A DNA stretch of 64,000 bases from Caprella mutica (GCA_947561585.1 CANNZV010000262.1:62001-126000), one strand, 5' to 3'. Shown: positions 50,501 to 61,831, counted from the first letter of the stretch. The notes: generated by a model not told the origin, from the sequence alone. Program-made: numbers and translations.

Positions 50501-52508
50501 TAGTTTCCGAGATATATTAATTCAAAGTTGTGTTCCAGTTTTTTTGACCCACCCTGTATAAGTCGTCTTAGGGCACGAAGGGTAAATTCTTCGATATTTT
50601 TTTTCAGGTCAAAGTGGAGCAGGTAACAACTGGGCCAAAGGGCATTACACAGAAGGGGCTGAAATAGTTGATCAAGTGGTTGATGTCGTCAGGAAGGAAG
50701 TAGAAGGATGCGACTGCTTACAAGGTTTCCAACTGACTCATTCCTTAGGAGGAGGAACAGGCTCAGGAATGGGCACGTTGCTGATATCCAGAGTACGAGA
50801 AGAGTATCCTGACCGAATAATGAGTACCTTTTCAGTAGTTCCCAGTCCAAAGGTGAGAAACAGGCTTGTTCATCGATGTTAGTAATGTAATTGTAAATTT
50901 AAACTATTCCAATACTGCCTCACCACACAAAAGTATTTATCTTGTTTCCCAGGCAAGAAGGATATATTCCTGGGATATTAAGGGAATATCCCTGGAATAT
51001 ATCTTTCTTCCCTAGGATAATCCCTTAATATCCCAGTAATTAGTCCTTCTAGCTATAGGGTTATGCTCAATTATTACTCATCTACTGTAAGAATGGATAA
51101 TAATGTTGACGAACCTTTTCCATGATAGGTTTCAGATACGGTGGTAGAGCCATATAACGCCACACTGTCGATACATCAACTGGTTGAAAACACCGATGCT
51201 ACTTACATTATTGATAATGAGGCCCTATATGACATTTGCACAAACACACTGCAGCTCAACACGCCAACATACGGTGATTTGAACCACTTGATCAGTCTGT
51301 CAATGTCCGGAATAACAACTTGCTTGAGATTTCCTGGTCAACTAAATGCCGACTTGAGAAAATTAGCGGTGAACATGGTACCTTTTACTAGACTTCACTT
51401 CTTCATTCCTGGATTTGCACCTTTGACTTCACGAGGGTGAGAAAGTCTTCATACTATGAAATATATTATTTTGTAATTCAGAGAAGTCTTTCCAAAAATG
51501 ACTTACCAATTTTACAAATTTTTGATGAACCTATAATTTTCTAAAGAAATGTAGTGCAATAAATCTTCTTTTTCAGGAATCAGAAGTACACGCATCTGAA
51601 AGTAAAGGATCTAACAGAACAGATTTTCTCGCCAAAGAACATGATGGCAGCTTGTAATCCTCACAGAGGCCGCTACCTAACTGTAGCTTGCGTCTTCAGA
51701 GGGAGAATGTCAATGAAAGATGTGGACGAAGAAATTTTGAGAATTCAGAATAAGAATTCGTCTTACTTTGTCGAATGGATCCCAAACAATGTGAAGACAG
51801 CAGTGTGCGACATCTCTCCTCGCGGAATGAAGATGGCTGCCACTTTCATCGGGAACTCAACAGCTATACAAGAACTTTTCAAGGTATGCCTCAAATTCAA
51901 TATGTTCAATTATATGTATTAGAGATGTGTTAGATATTATTATCAGTGCATTTACTTGTGACCAATCCATATGGCAATACAAATAAATTGTAGATTTTGA
52001 TGGCAATGGAATGTTTGTAAATAAAAAAACCTTCTTAATTCTAACTTGGTTAACATTGCAGAATTCGCAAACTCAATATAGGTTCACAGTAATCTGAAAA
52101 TGGGAATTAATATATCATGATTGTGCTGTCAGAAATTAATAAAAGTCAAACTCACTAAACTCTCCTAAACCAGTATATGAGTGGTTTCCCCGAGTCTGTT
52201 TTTTTAAGTTCTGTATAAGATATCAGTTCACTGACTACAAAGTCCTTCCCCAGCGCATAGCTGAGCAGTTCAAGGCAATGTTCCGGCGCAAGGCTTTCCT
52301 CCATTGGTACACCGGAGAGGGTATGGACGAAATGGAGTTCAGTGAAGCGGAGTCCAACATGAATGATCTGATATCGGAGTACCAGCAGTACGAAATGGCT
52401 ACCATAGACGAGGAGGATAACTACAACCACGAACAAGAGGCTGATGACTACGATAACGGCAATCGGGATGAGGAATATGATGAGGAGGAGGAATATGACG
52501 AGAATTAG
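41540..52508 (+). CDS. Beta-tubulin, complete, 7 exons, divergent isotype
   Basis: Exons 41540-41596, 47298-47406, 49020-49130, 50608-50852, 51129-51436, 51577-51883, 52254-52508; phases agree and give 463 residues. It starts [20 protein letters not shown], including the MREI autoregulatory tetrapeptide, then [32 protein letters not shown], the GTP-binding [44 protein letters not shown] and [14 protein letters not shown]. Beta-tubulin pairs with alpha-tubulin in microtubules. The protein is longer than the usual ~445-450 because of an extended acidic tail after [16 protein letters not shown] ending [11 protein letters not shown]. Residues that are near-invariant elsewhere differ ([26 protein letters not shown]), so it is a divergent, perhaps tissue-restricted, isotype (inference). 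Introns 1 and 2 are filled with minisatellites. Confidence 0.95.
42546..43507. mobile_element. Mariner-like element, decayed, in tubulin intron 1
   Basis: The left end CCGGGTGGGCTAAAAGTCAC extends over about 31 bases. It matches the complement of the right end with about three mismatches, and TA flanks both ends. The 962-base length is too short for a full element. On the minus strand, fragments with an [23 protein letters not shown] linker (about 43160-43080) and an ...[10 protein letters not shown] end near 42720 look like transposase remains, with stops and frameshifts. Confidence 0.75.
43705..43938. mobile_element. Pogo/Tigger-like MITE in tubulin intron 1
   Basis: Left CAGTAGTACCCCCCTATAAT, and right complement CAGTGCTCCTCTGTAGAGAA; both arms then read GAAATCC. 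About 230 bases with no coding. CAGT ends of this type are typical of pogo-like MITEs. Confidence 0.5.
45668..46605. repeat. 45-bp minisatellite in tubulin intron 1, ~21 copies
   Basis: A 45-base unit: TTAAAACAACCACCAATAG followed by TTGTAAATAAAGTGCACAGT and GAAGGG. Copies are almost identical, differing at AAAACAA/AAAATAA and AAATAAA/AAGTAAA. Most units carry AATAAA in the sense orientation of the tubulin transcript. Because 45 is a multiple of three, frames stay open on the minus strand for up to 323 codons (a 15-residue repeat [15 protein letters not shown]). I see no sign that this is a gene. Confidence 0.95.
47842..49018 (+). repeat. 41-bp minisatellite of splice-acceptor-like units in tubulin intron 2
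   Basis: About 28 units of 41 bases, containing in order ATTACCTTACTAATCATTCA and CAGGCAGTGATTATAATG. Each has a branch-point-like TTACTAAT and a TTCACAG that mimics a 3' splice site. The array runs directly into the true acceptor of exon 3, ATTACCTTACTCACAG|GCGGTAACTAC at 49004-49030, which is itself a degenerate unit. Units are very uniform; late ones vary (GATTATGATG, AATTCCC). Confidence 0.95.
49585..49815 (+). repeat. Degenerate tandem repeat in tubulin intron 3
   Basis: Five or six imperfect units of about 37-40 bases built on GTGTACTTGGAATCATAGC followed by AAGTCTGAATT. An old array compared with those in introns 1 and 2. Confidence 0.6.
50460..50555. mobile_element. Truncated mariner-type end in tubulin intron 3
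   Basis: Complementing 50555 leftwards gives CAGGGTGGGTCAAAAAAACT, followed by TA outside. This matches the general terminal repeat pattern of the MITE at 21.7 kb and the intact mariner. No opposite end was found, so it is a truncated copy. It sits about 50 bases upstream of the exon 4 acceptor. Confidence 0.4.
50947..51060. mobile_element. Short palindromic element in tubulin intron 4
   Basis: TCCCAGGCAAGAAGGATATA, then ATTCCTGGGATATTAAGGGA and their complements on the right. It is clearly related to the palindrome at 27572-27689 in gene C intron 1, here with a more eroded right arm. It fills much of the 276-base intron. Confidence 0.6.
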
Positions 52509-54312
52509 GATAATTTAGGAATGCTCACGTTTATAATTATGAATTTTGTTGATAAGAAGAAATTATTAATATGTTTGTGTAGAGTCTGCTAATCAGAGAA
52601 GAAGTTATGGTTGCTAAAAAAGAATATTAAGATTATAAATACTCGAAGATAAAGATTACCACCCACTATCCAATTACTATAAGACACTTTAACGGTCCGA
52701 GTACCGAGATGTTCCTTATGTAATATACTATTGCTCCACTATTATTTCCTCTGTGTATAATCTCGTCTTTATGTCGCACATACAGATTTTGTTCAAAAAT
52801 AATATAATATCTGAATTAAATGGATAGCATTAAGTATATCTGGTATTGGGTAAGTTCCGAATTATTGGACGATTCCACAAATTCGATCATAAGAATGAAG
52901 TTAATAATAATTACTATTTATCATTTTATACTTTTTTATATGATCGAACATGTGGAGCTGTGTATTAACTGGAATTAACCCTAAAAAATGCTTGGGTGCA
53001 TAATAATAATTCATATATGCACATAATATCATTCTAATATATATTAAAATTAGATAATTATAGTTATTTAATTAATCGTTAAAATTAGTCATTCATTCAT
53101 TACACTGTAGAATTGAAAATCTATTTAAATAATTATATAATTAATTATATCTCGTAATCATAATTTGTTATTGATAATTACAAAGACAATTAAATAGTCT
53201 ATTGGTAATAAATATTATTCATTTAATCCATCATTTTGACCATACCTAATTGATTTGATGTTATATTACATTCTTATTTAAATATATGAAACAGTTTAGT
53301 TATATGTAATATTTCCTTTATTAGTTATTCTTTACAAATTAAATTAAATATTTTTTATTTAATATAAACACTATTAAATTTTAGTATACATACCGATAGT
53401 TTTAGAATAGTAAATGCCAGAAAAGAATACACATATGCAATAGTTAACCAACTAGATGCTATCGATAGTTTTCTATGTTGCTAAATCAAAGAAAATGTTT
53501 ATAGGGGGGACTATAATAATTTTCTCATGGAATAATCCACAACAATTTATGAACAACATCAATTAATATTAAGTTAAATTCTTCAATCATGAAGGGTAAT
53601 TGTTCCGAGATATCGGACGGTTTCATATTTTCGATCAAACGTACTGTATTTTTTTTGCCCACTTCGAGCACTTGTCAAATACAGACAATTGTGAATTTTC
53701 GATAGAGCACCTTGTACCTTAAGTTTGGTAGTCACTCACTTGTGATCATTTCTCATGAAAGATTTTCACGGGCGACCAGAAGATGTTTATAGTCAAAGCA
53801 TTTGTTCAGATTGCCTCGCCAACCAAGATGAAGCAAGCATTTCCCCGTGACAACAAGATTCAAAAGTGGCGTCCTACTGCAAAATATAAGTTGTATTAGT
53901 TTTATAGGGCAATGAGGAGTTCGAAAAACATGATTTTGTAGTTCGCAAACAAATGGAGAGCAAGAGGACCCCCTCCTTAGTTTCAGGATCCACATAAATC
54001 TTCATTATACCTGCAGGTATTATGAACATTTTTCACTGGACGGGTTTATAAATTTTGTCCTTCCTTTAATTTAATCCAAACGTCATACTTTGAGTTTAAA
54101 TGAGTTTTTCTTTGGTAAAAAAGGTTAGTAAGCAATTGATGTCAAGCGTGTATATAAAGGGGGGGGGGCATTTGGGGCAGATCCCCCCCCCCTTTTGAGA
54201 TCTGAACTTTTAAAAAATAAATCTACGGATTAATAAAAATTTATGAATTAATCCTCCTAATTGAAGAAATGTCAATTATTTGATTATATTTAATTGCTTT
54301 TGACATGCTTGA
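52509..54312. other. Intergenic sequence after tubulin, with MITE-like ends
   Basis: Tubulin 3' flank. Bases 52852-52975 hold an inverted-repeat piece (AGTTCCGAATTATTGGACGA ... complement ending near 52975) related to that in the GPCR intron at 32.04 kb, and 53597-53645 holds a half copy (GTTCCGAGATATCGGACGG). G and C runs occur at 54160-54192. No gene was seen; the 80-codon frame at 53753-53995 is not recognisable. Confidence 0.4.
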
Positions 54313-55610
54313 ACACTGTATTCTATCAAAATCGTCTTTTTAAAATTGCGAAATGGGAGAAATTAAATTGCTTCAAGTCGTATTATGTATAAGCCATTTT
54401 GTCCATAGAGAGTGGATTTCTATCACCCTATTAATATTAGCATTGATCTTCAATTCAAAAATGTTTTTGAATTTGAGAAGAAATGCATCGTCCTGTACTC
54501 TGTAGTTTGTCAAAACACCTTCTTCAACAGTACGCCGAAAATTCATGCTTTCCCAAGATAAATGAAACGGTGGCTAAATCTTACCACTTGAAAAAGTTCA
54601 CAAGAATTCGTGGTCTATTCAATGAAACTGGTTCTATTCACAAGAAAAAGCAAATGAAAATAAAACCAAAACTGCGATTCGATCAGGAGGTGAAGAGTTT
54701 CTTTGAAGAAACCACTAGTTTTTCTCTCAGAAAAGCTTTTCAGCAGATTTCATCCACACCAAAACCACGTGGTGGAGGATCGTCATACATTCATTTAGTT
54801 TCAGTTTTTATCATTGAACTTCAGTTCGACCATTAACGAAAACCACATAAATAGCGGTTTTGTGAGTTGATTATGCAGCATCCATCCAACATTGCCAATT
54901 GAATCGTTTGGACAGACAAGAAATTAATTTGCCTCCATCGAAAAAATACGAATGAAAATCCTCAAAATATGTTGAAAACAAATGATAGGTATTATTAATG
55001 GAATGGTTCCAATTGTTCAAGCATTCCTTAACGAATATGGCAACCTGTTACCAGTTAATGGTTTTCAAAACTCTGATTGCTCCAGCACATTATTTGGCCC
55101 AGCCTGCAACTTCTTCACTTTGGTGGATGCAAAACCACATTGCACAAATGCAGCTCTAGAATTTAAGGAAAAGTTTCGAGGTAGAGTGCAGAAATACGGA
55201 AATAAAATTCCTGGTCAGCACACAGTCCAGATCTCGAACTCTTTGGACTTTCGCATATGGGCTGCTGCACAAATTCGAGTTTTTAAATTTATATATTTAA
55301 AAAAAAAACAGATCCCAATGAGTTTCTTATACAATGAGCTCAAATCTCCGCTCAAAGATATAACAATAAGACTCTCAAGAAAGTATTCAAGAATGTTCTG
55401 AAGCGTGCATCGTTCTGTCTTCACAGCGGAAGGAGTCATTTTCAACAACTCTTGTAGGACCTCAGGAGATGTGCCTCATAGATATAAGACAATAAATGTT
55501 CAATAATAATAAAAATCCTTTCTATTCCTTCAAAGTGATGCATCTATAATGGTATTTGATTAATTTTTAATTTTTACGTTAAAATTACGTTATCTGATGA
55601 AACACAGTGT
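54313..55610 (+). mobile_element. Decayed mariner-like element 1 (1.3 kb)
   Basis: Left end ACACTGTATTCTATCAAAAT; the right end complements to ACACTGTGTTTCATCAGATA. The span is 1298 bases, the normal size for a mariner. The + strand keeps transposase remains: an N-terminal part at 54483-54760 with FNETGSIHKKKQ, and a catalytic part at about 55100-55290 with VDAKPHCTNAALEFKEKFRG and SNSLDFRIWAAAQ. These correspond to QQDGAPPH and SPDLNPLDFWFW in related transposases. Acidic residues are lost and frames broken, so it is inactive. Confidence 0.7.
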
Positions 55611-55730
55611 AGCGGTATGGTTTTGATTATTTTTGCTGCAGCCAATGATTGAATATTGTGATTAAGTTAATAACTATCAGTCTATTCGAATTGATATACA
55701 GCTTATGGACTATACAATACATCCACTGAC

Positions 55731-57284
55731 ACACTGTGTTCCATCAGAAACGACATTTTTAAATTACGAATTAGAAAAGAAAGTATTATCATTAAACATT
55801 TAAAGTCCTATATATATGGCTATATCGTATGAACCACATCTCCTGTGGCGCTACAAAAGTTGTTGAAAATGACCTCCTCCAGCCTTAAGACAGAACGAAG
55901 CAAACTTCGAAACATTCTTTCAAATTTCTTATGGGTCTCCGGGTTATACCTTTCAGCGAAACTTTAAACACTTTGTTTAAGAGACAAAAATATGGAATAT
56001 TCTTTTTCATATATAAACTAGAGTTTGTGCTGAAGCCAAGAAGTGAAAATCCAAAGGGTTGAGATATTGATTGTGTGTTGGCTAGGAATTTTCCGTTCTT
56101 CTGCTAATGAATCGACCTCTAATCTTTTCAATGAGAAATTCTAGTACTTCATTTGTTCAATGTGGTGGAGCGCCGTTTTGCATCCATCAAAGTGAAGAAC
56201 GAGATACAGAATGGTGCAGTATGGGCTAAATAATGGGTGCAGTTTGGTATGCGTTCTGTGAGGTTAATGTGATCTGATAATGCATTAATATTTTTATTTT
56301 AATAATTATGATAATTTTTCTTTTTAAGTAACTGTGATACAAAACAAACAATATAGACGAGAAGATATTGTCACAATGCATTAAAAGTAAAAAAAAAACA
56401 TATATTAATTGCTTATTTTTACTTTATATTCAAATAAGTTTGGTAGGATGTAGTTTATATAACGATATTTTCTTGAAGTATTTCCATACTAAGGCTTTGC
56501 ATATGTAAATGGAATATAATTATTTAAGGAAATAAAATACTCTATATATATATTTGGTATCTCGTATACCTGTTTGTATCTTTTATATTTGCTAATATAT
56601 TCTAAATAGATCGCATGCCAAACCAGTAAATGATGATCAGATCGCATAGCAAACTAGCACCAAATAATGTCCTGTAGCAATATGAAACACCATTAACCGA
56701 TGACAAGTTGCCATCATCATCAAGGAATGCATGAACGATTAGATCCATTCCATTACTAATGGCAGCAAAGAGATTTACCTTAGCATCATACCTATCATTT
56801 ATTCCGTTGATATTTCAGGGATTTTTTTTTGTGTACCTGACGATCCTCCACAACGGAGTTATGATTGGTGAAATCTGCTGAGAAACTGGGGGTTCTGGGG
56901 GTTCTTCATAGAAACTCTTCACCTCCTGAATCACTGTTTCTGTTCTTTTTGGTTTTGTTATCATTTGCTTTTCTTGTGAATAGAGCCAGTTTCATTGAAT
57001 AGACCACGAACTCTTGTGAACTTTTTCAGGTGGTAAGATTTAACCACCCTTCCACTTGTCATGGAGTGAAGCATGAATTTTCGGCGTACTGTTGAAGAAG
57101 AAGGTGTTTTGGCAAACTACAGAGTACAGGACGATGCATTTCTTCTCAAATTAAAAAACATTTTTAAGATTTAAGAAAAATGCTAATATTAATAGGATAA
57201 AATCCATTCTTTATACCTTATGAACATAATGACGTCCTCCCATTTCGCAATTTAAAAAATGACGCTTCTGACGGAACACAGTGT
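55731..57284 (-). mobile_element. Decayed mariner-like element 2 (1.55 kb, inverted)
   Basis: Left end ACACTGTGTTCCATCAGAAA and right end complement ACACTGTGTTCCGTCAGAAG. On the minus strand from about 57130 to 56810 it is homologous to the N-terminal transposase remnant of element 1 (TTCAATGAAACTGGCTCTAT among others), but with frameshifts. A mariner-like GTGGTGGAGCGCC-type stretch lies near 56160. It faces element 1 across about 120 bases. It is dead. Confidence 0.65.
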
Positions 57285-58494
57285 AAGCATGTTCAAAACA
57301 ATTAAAATAATCAAGTAACTGACCTTGACTGAATCCTAGATACGCCCCTGATTGATGTAGATTCTTCATTTCTGAACAAGATGGTGCACCTAACACAAAT
57401 TTAGCGATTTAAAAGTTATGACTTTATTAAAATTATTAATGAACGAAAAGTTCAGTATGCATGGATACTGTTGCAGTATACTTCAACAATATCAAATTAT
57501 TTTCCTTATTGCTCGCGATTATAATATTTGCTATTTTTAATACTATTGGAAAATTGAGTGTAGTTAATATTTTTTTATTTATATTTAAATTTGGTTAAAC
57601 ATCATACTTACTTACCTTAATGTATTTAAAGATTGAACATATATATATAATTTATAAGTACGCATTTTTTTCCGAGAATGTAAAAAATCACAAATGATTC
57701 GACGAGAAGTTAATTGTAATCTTATCATTAATTTAATAGGTTTATCGTTTTTCGTCGGAAATTCTCCACAAAAATTACCTATGATACATTGCTTTTATAA
57801 TTTTTTTCAACTGTGATCAAACAGTTACGATTTAAATTTATTGGTGCATGGGAATGATATTTACTATAACCATCTATTGAATGACCCACAACTTATTACG
57901 TATAAATTCCTTTCTTACATAATTTATAAGATAGTATATGGCAATATTTATTATGAAATATTACGTAAAATTTCATTTCTTATATAATTATTGAGATAGT
58001 ACATTAGATATCACTCGTATTATCGCTATTAATTATATAATATATGCTGCGTGTAATACATGCTGCGTATAATATATGCTGCGTATTATGTGATTCTACC
58101 AAAAAAAAGTAGTCATTTCAACATTATAGCTCTATTTAAGTTAAACTTAAATTGCAAAATATATGACTACATCTTTTTTTCAATAATTTACTAAATATAT
58201 TAATCTGTTCAGATGTATATTATTATTAACAAAATTCTGGTAAGGTCTTTGATAGGTAAAAGTTTATGCAATATCTATACGAAGAGAGAACTATTTTGAT
58301 GGTATAAAAAAATTTCATTGTGGTTTTTGCCAAATTCCGTAGATCTAAAGAAGGAAAAGTTGGAGGAAAGATTTTCCTAAAATGGTTTAGTGGTATGTAG
58401 AAGCAAATGTTACTAAATAACTAAAATATAGCATGTTAATATGTTGAAAAAACCTTTGAAGAGGCCACCTTCTTGGAGGGGAAGTTTCTACTGT
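57285..58494. other. Intergenic AT-rich sequence
   Basis: About 1.2 kb with a triplicated word at 58044-58088 (ATATGCTGCGT, ATACATGCTGCGT, ATATATGCTGCGT). No gene was recognised. Confidence 0.4.
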
Positions 58495-59965
58495 GACGTC
58501 TCTTAGCGGCGAGGAGCGGTCAATTTCTCCTCTGGCAAAGTTCACCACCGCTAAAATAACGCCGAGGATAAATTAGGCACCGCTAGACGCAAGTTCGTGA
58601 GCGTTTTGGTACGCAAGGCCTATACGCATAAATCTTAAACACTGGACCACCATGCTGCTTCATCAGCTATGCCCGGGTGGTGATTCATTGATTATACGTT
58701 GCACAAACTTTGGACGGTCGGATGTAAGCGATTTGCGCGCAAACACGGGTTTTGCTGGAACGGTTTTGTCGTTGAAGCAGCAAACCTTTGCGGTGATGAA
58801 CTTTGATTATACGTTGTTATGGCGGTCGCACAATTCGAAAACATTAATCTAACGCCCGCTGCCTCTCGCTATCGGTAAGCCTACACTCGTGCCCGGATAA
58901 TTACCACAGGGAAACTGCCACTGGGAAGATTGCCCCTGGGAAAACTGCCACTGGGAAGACTGCCCCTGGGAAAACTGCCACTGGGAAATTTGTCACTCTA
59001 TAGGAAAACTGCCACAGTGGGAAAATTGACACTGGAAAATTGCCACATTAAAATACTTTAACATTCAAACTTAAAAAATATGATAGTCTATAAAAAATAA
59101 ACAAAACAACTTATAGTGAGCTCGGTAATTAGTCTTACTAAATGGAATGCATTTGAAAATTTGTTAATGTAATATAAAGTGAGATACGGTACTAATTACT
59201 TTAGTTTCTGAGAAAACTTAAAATATTTTATACAGATAGAAAAGGACAATCTTCTTAAAATATCACCAACAAAAACCACAAATACAAGGAATCTTGGAGT
59301 AGAATGGACTAAGGAAACAGAGTTTCTGAATGCTAGTTTTAATGCTAAAAAATATAGTCCAACAGTGATCAATGGGTCTGCCAAAATTCTAATCTAACCA
59401 ATGAGGTACCTTTCAAATACAGGATGAAAGCTACATTAACTATTTAACATTAGAAATATGTAAATGGTTAGCAAAACAATTAATCTTACAAAAAAAAGTG
59501 TAACGTGACAATATACAATTGAAAACATAAAGCCAAGAATAATAATGTACTCATCGTAATTACTTCTAATAGCTATATTAAATTCTGGGATATATTTTAT
59601 TTTAGAAAAAAAATATTCATTGGCAATTTTCCTCAGTGACAATTTTCCGTGTGCCAATTTTCTTTTAGTGGCAGTTTTCTCGGAGGAAATTTTCCCAGTG
59701 GCAGTTTTATCGGGGTAAATTTTCCCAGTGGCAGTTCTCCTGCCTCGACAACACTATAGATATAGCATCGCTGGCTTCATCGGTGCACCGCTATGGCTTG
59801 CTGCTCACCACTAACAAAATTCAGTGCAGCTCAAAACTTTCACTGCGATAGAAGAGACCGAAAGAGTTGTTTGAGCGTATAGACAGCGCTATCGTACCGA
59901 GGCCAACTTCTGGTGAACGCTAACGATTTTTTTACCGCTTAAGGAACGCCCCAATAAAGTTCGAG
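58495..59965. mobile_element. Family X copy 2, split by a foldback insertion
   Basis: The left part 58495-58866 (GAGGAGCGGTCAATTTCTCC; TAGACGCAAGTTCGTG) and the right part 59748-59965 (GAGGCCAACTTCTGGTGAACG; AAGGAACGCCCCAAT) match stretches of family X copy 1 at 11.0-12.1 kb. For example GAGGCCAACTTCTGCTGAACG lies at 12006 and TACGCAAGTTCGTGGACGCT at 11428. The two parts have opposite relative orientation as inverted repeats and are separated by foldback element 4. Exact ends are uncertain. Confidence 0.55.
58894..59742. mobile_element. Foldback-type element 4, nested in family X copy 2
   Basis: The left arm 58894-59045 has about nine units built on GGGAAAACTGCCACT. The right arm 59615-59741 has the complement (AGTGGCAGTTTTCTC, CCCAGTGGCAGTTTTATCGG). 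The interior of ~570 bases is AT-rich, with one open frame of 62 codons on the minus strand that I do not recognise. Same architecture as foldback elements 1-3. Confidence 0.65.
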
Positions 59966-60194
59966 CGGATAATAATAGACGAACCTGATAATGATAGACC
60001 TTGAAATATGAGTGAGGAAACCATATTGTATGAATTAGTTATGAATTTATTGCATAATAACTTTTACCGGAGCATGGGAAAAGGCACACGCGCTTGGTGT
60101 TAGCTTTAGTTTATCTATATAAACAGTTCAAATGAGTTGTAGAATCACAGTATAAATTTGGTCTGCAAAATTAATCAACCACATCCTATTCAAA
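59966..60194 (+). promoter_or_regulatory. Lipocalin upstream region
   Basis: About 230 bases between the family X element and the lipocalin ATG. It includes TTTATCTATATAAACAG at 60110-60126, with a TATATAA that could serve as a TATA box about 75 bases before the ATG. Confidence 0.35.
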
Positions 60195-61831
60195 ATGAGG
60201 TAAAGTAAAACACCTGCTCTAAGTTACTATTTCATGTTTGAAAAATTACTCTTCTTCTATATAGATTTTCTGGAAATGAATTTTTCATATTTTTCATATT
60301 TTTTTTAAAGACAACTATGTTCACATTAAATACAAGAAGAACATACAGATGATAGATGTATAACTATTTATATTCTGCTATCCAAACTGATCAAGACGAA
60401 ACGCTCAATAGATATTATCATTATCTGTTTCTGAGATGTAATTCAAAATAATAGAATACTATGACTTGTGAATATTAATACAGATAAAATGTATGAGTCA
60501 CTATTAAATTTCAAATTGTACTTTAAACATCGTAAATTAGCTTAGAAAACATACCAATTACTGAACAGGCAAAATCTTTTCTCAGAAAACTGAATATGTG
60601 GTATTTATATTCCACATTTTTTTTTTTTTTGTTTTTTTTTTTGTTTAAAAAGACAATATTTACATTAACTTGTAATTAGTTGAATTTCTCTATAATTCGT
60701 ATTCTGAGTTAGTAAATAAGGTAATTATAATAGTAAGTAGGTTTATTATAACTGAATTTTACTTATTTTGTTTATCTCCATTCATCTTCAGTCTGCTTTT
60801 CGCTATCGCTTTGTCCATGTTTTCCCTGTCGAATGCGGCAATCAGTCCCGGAACATGTCCAGAATTCCATTCTGTTTCTGATTTCCAGATGGATCAAGTG
60901 AGTTCATTGATACAATAAGATATTTAGGTATCAATTAATTTACTTGAAAGCGGTAAACAAAATTGGTTTCTTGTTCTTAGTACTTAGGAAGATGGTATGA
61001 AATGCAACATTTTCCAAACGATGTCGAGGCAGGTGACCAGTGCATCACGGCTGATTTTGGATATTTGAGTGAGCATGAAGTGGATGTCTGAAACGAAATC
61101 TTAATACTACATCATTCCTTTTTTATAAAAACTCTAATTCAAAGAAAAACTAGGACATTAATTATTTTCACTTTATGTAACAAAAAAAAAGCTGCCGTAA
61201 AGATGAGCCTAACATACGGAGCCTTTGACGAAAATGGACTGAATTCTACTACCGGTACTGGAACACTCACTGGAATTGAACCTGGACAATTCTTAATCGA
61301 GTTCCCAGGAGTCACTCCTGATTTCTATAGCGTAATTGGCGTTGACTACGAAAGATACAGCAGCGTTTATTCTTGCAGAGAGGTTTGTAATGAAATTCAT
61401 AGCGTCTTGAAGACTAAGTGAAATTCTTTAACTTGATATTTTAACAACTATTTCACTTAACAGGTTGGAAGCATCAGGGAAGAATTTGCCTTCATCCAAA
61501 TGAGAGAAAATCTTAGAAATGAGACGGTCGTGGTTAGTAATATTTGAACAGTGGTCGGAAAACAGGTGTATAAATAGGTCATGAACCATTAGAAATTTAA
61601 AATTGATACATCATGGCCTATGTTAAAATCCTCTTTGAAGTGTTGTAGATTTACCTTAGTCTTATTTCCTACACTAAAGTGGAAGATGCTCAATAATTAA
61701 TGATTTTTCCAATCTCTCTTCAACAGAATGAAGCTCTAGCTGCTTTCACACAGTATGGAATCGATGTGACCCTATTTGAAACAACTTTGCAGGGAACAAC
61801 TTGCCCCTACTTCCCTGAACCGGAAATGTAA
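60195..61831 (+). CDS. Lipocalin (apolipoprotein D/crustacyanin-type), complete
   Basis: Exons 60195-60199, 60792-60897, 60981-61068, 61192-61382, 61464-61532, 61727-61831; phases agree, giving 187 residues. The first exon contributes only ATG AG. Splicing gives MSLLFAIALSMFSLSNA, a signal peptide. The lipocalin signature YLGRWYEMQHFP follows (the GxWYE motif at the base of the barrel), then CITADFGY, a run of strands with NSTTGTGTLTG, IGVDYERYSSVYSCRE (the conserved TDY...Y motif region) and a C-terminal helix ending TTCPYFPEPEM. Four cysteines (GTCP, QCIT, YSCR, TTCP) fit the two disulfides usual in invertebrate lipocalins. Secreted carriers of small hydrophobic ligands; the ligand cannot be told. 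A poly(A) signal AATAAA lies at 61937. Confidence 0.9.

Noticed and set aside
52155..52436. 93-codon open frame antisense to tubulin exon 7
   Set aside because: Shadow of the acidic tail codons on the opposite strand.
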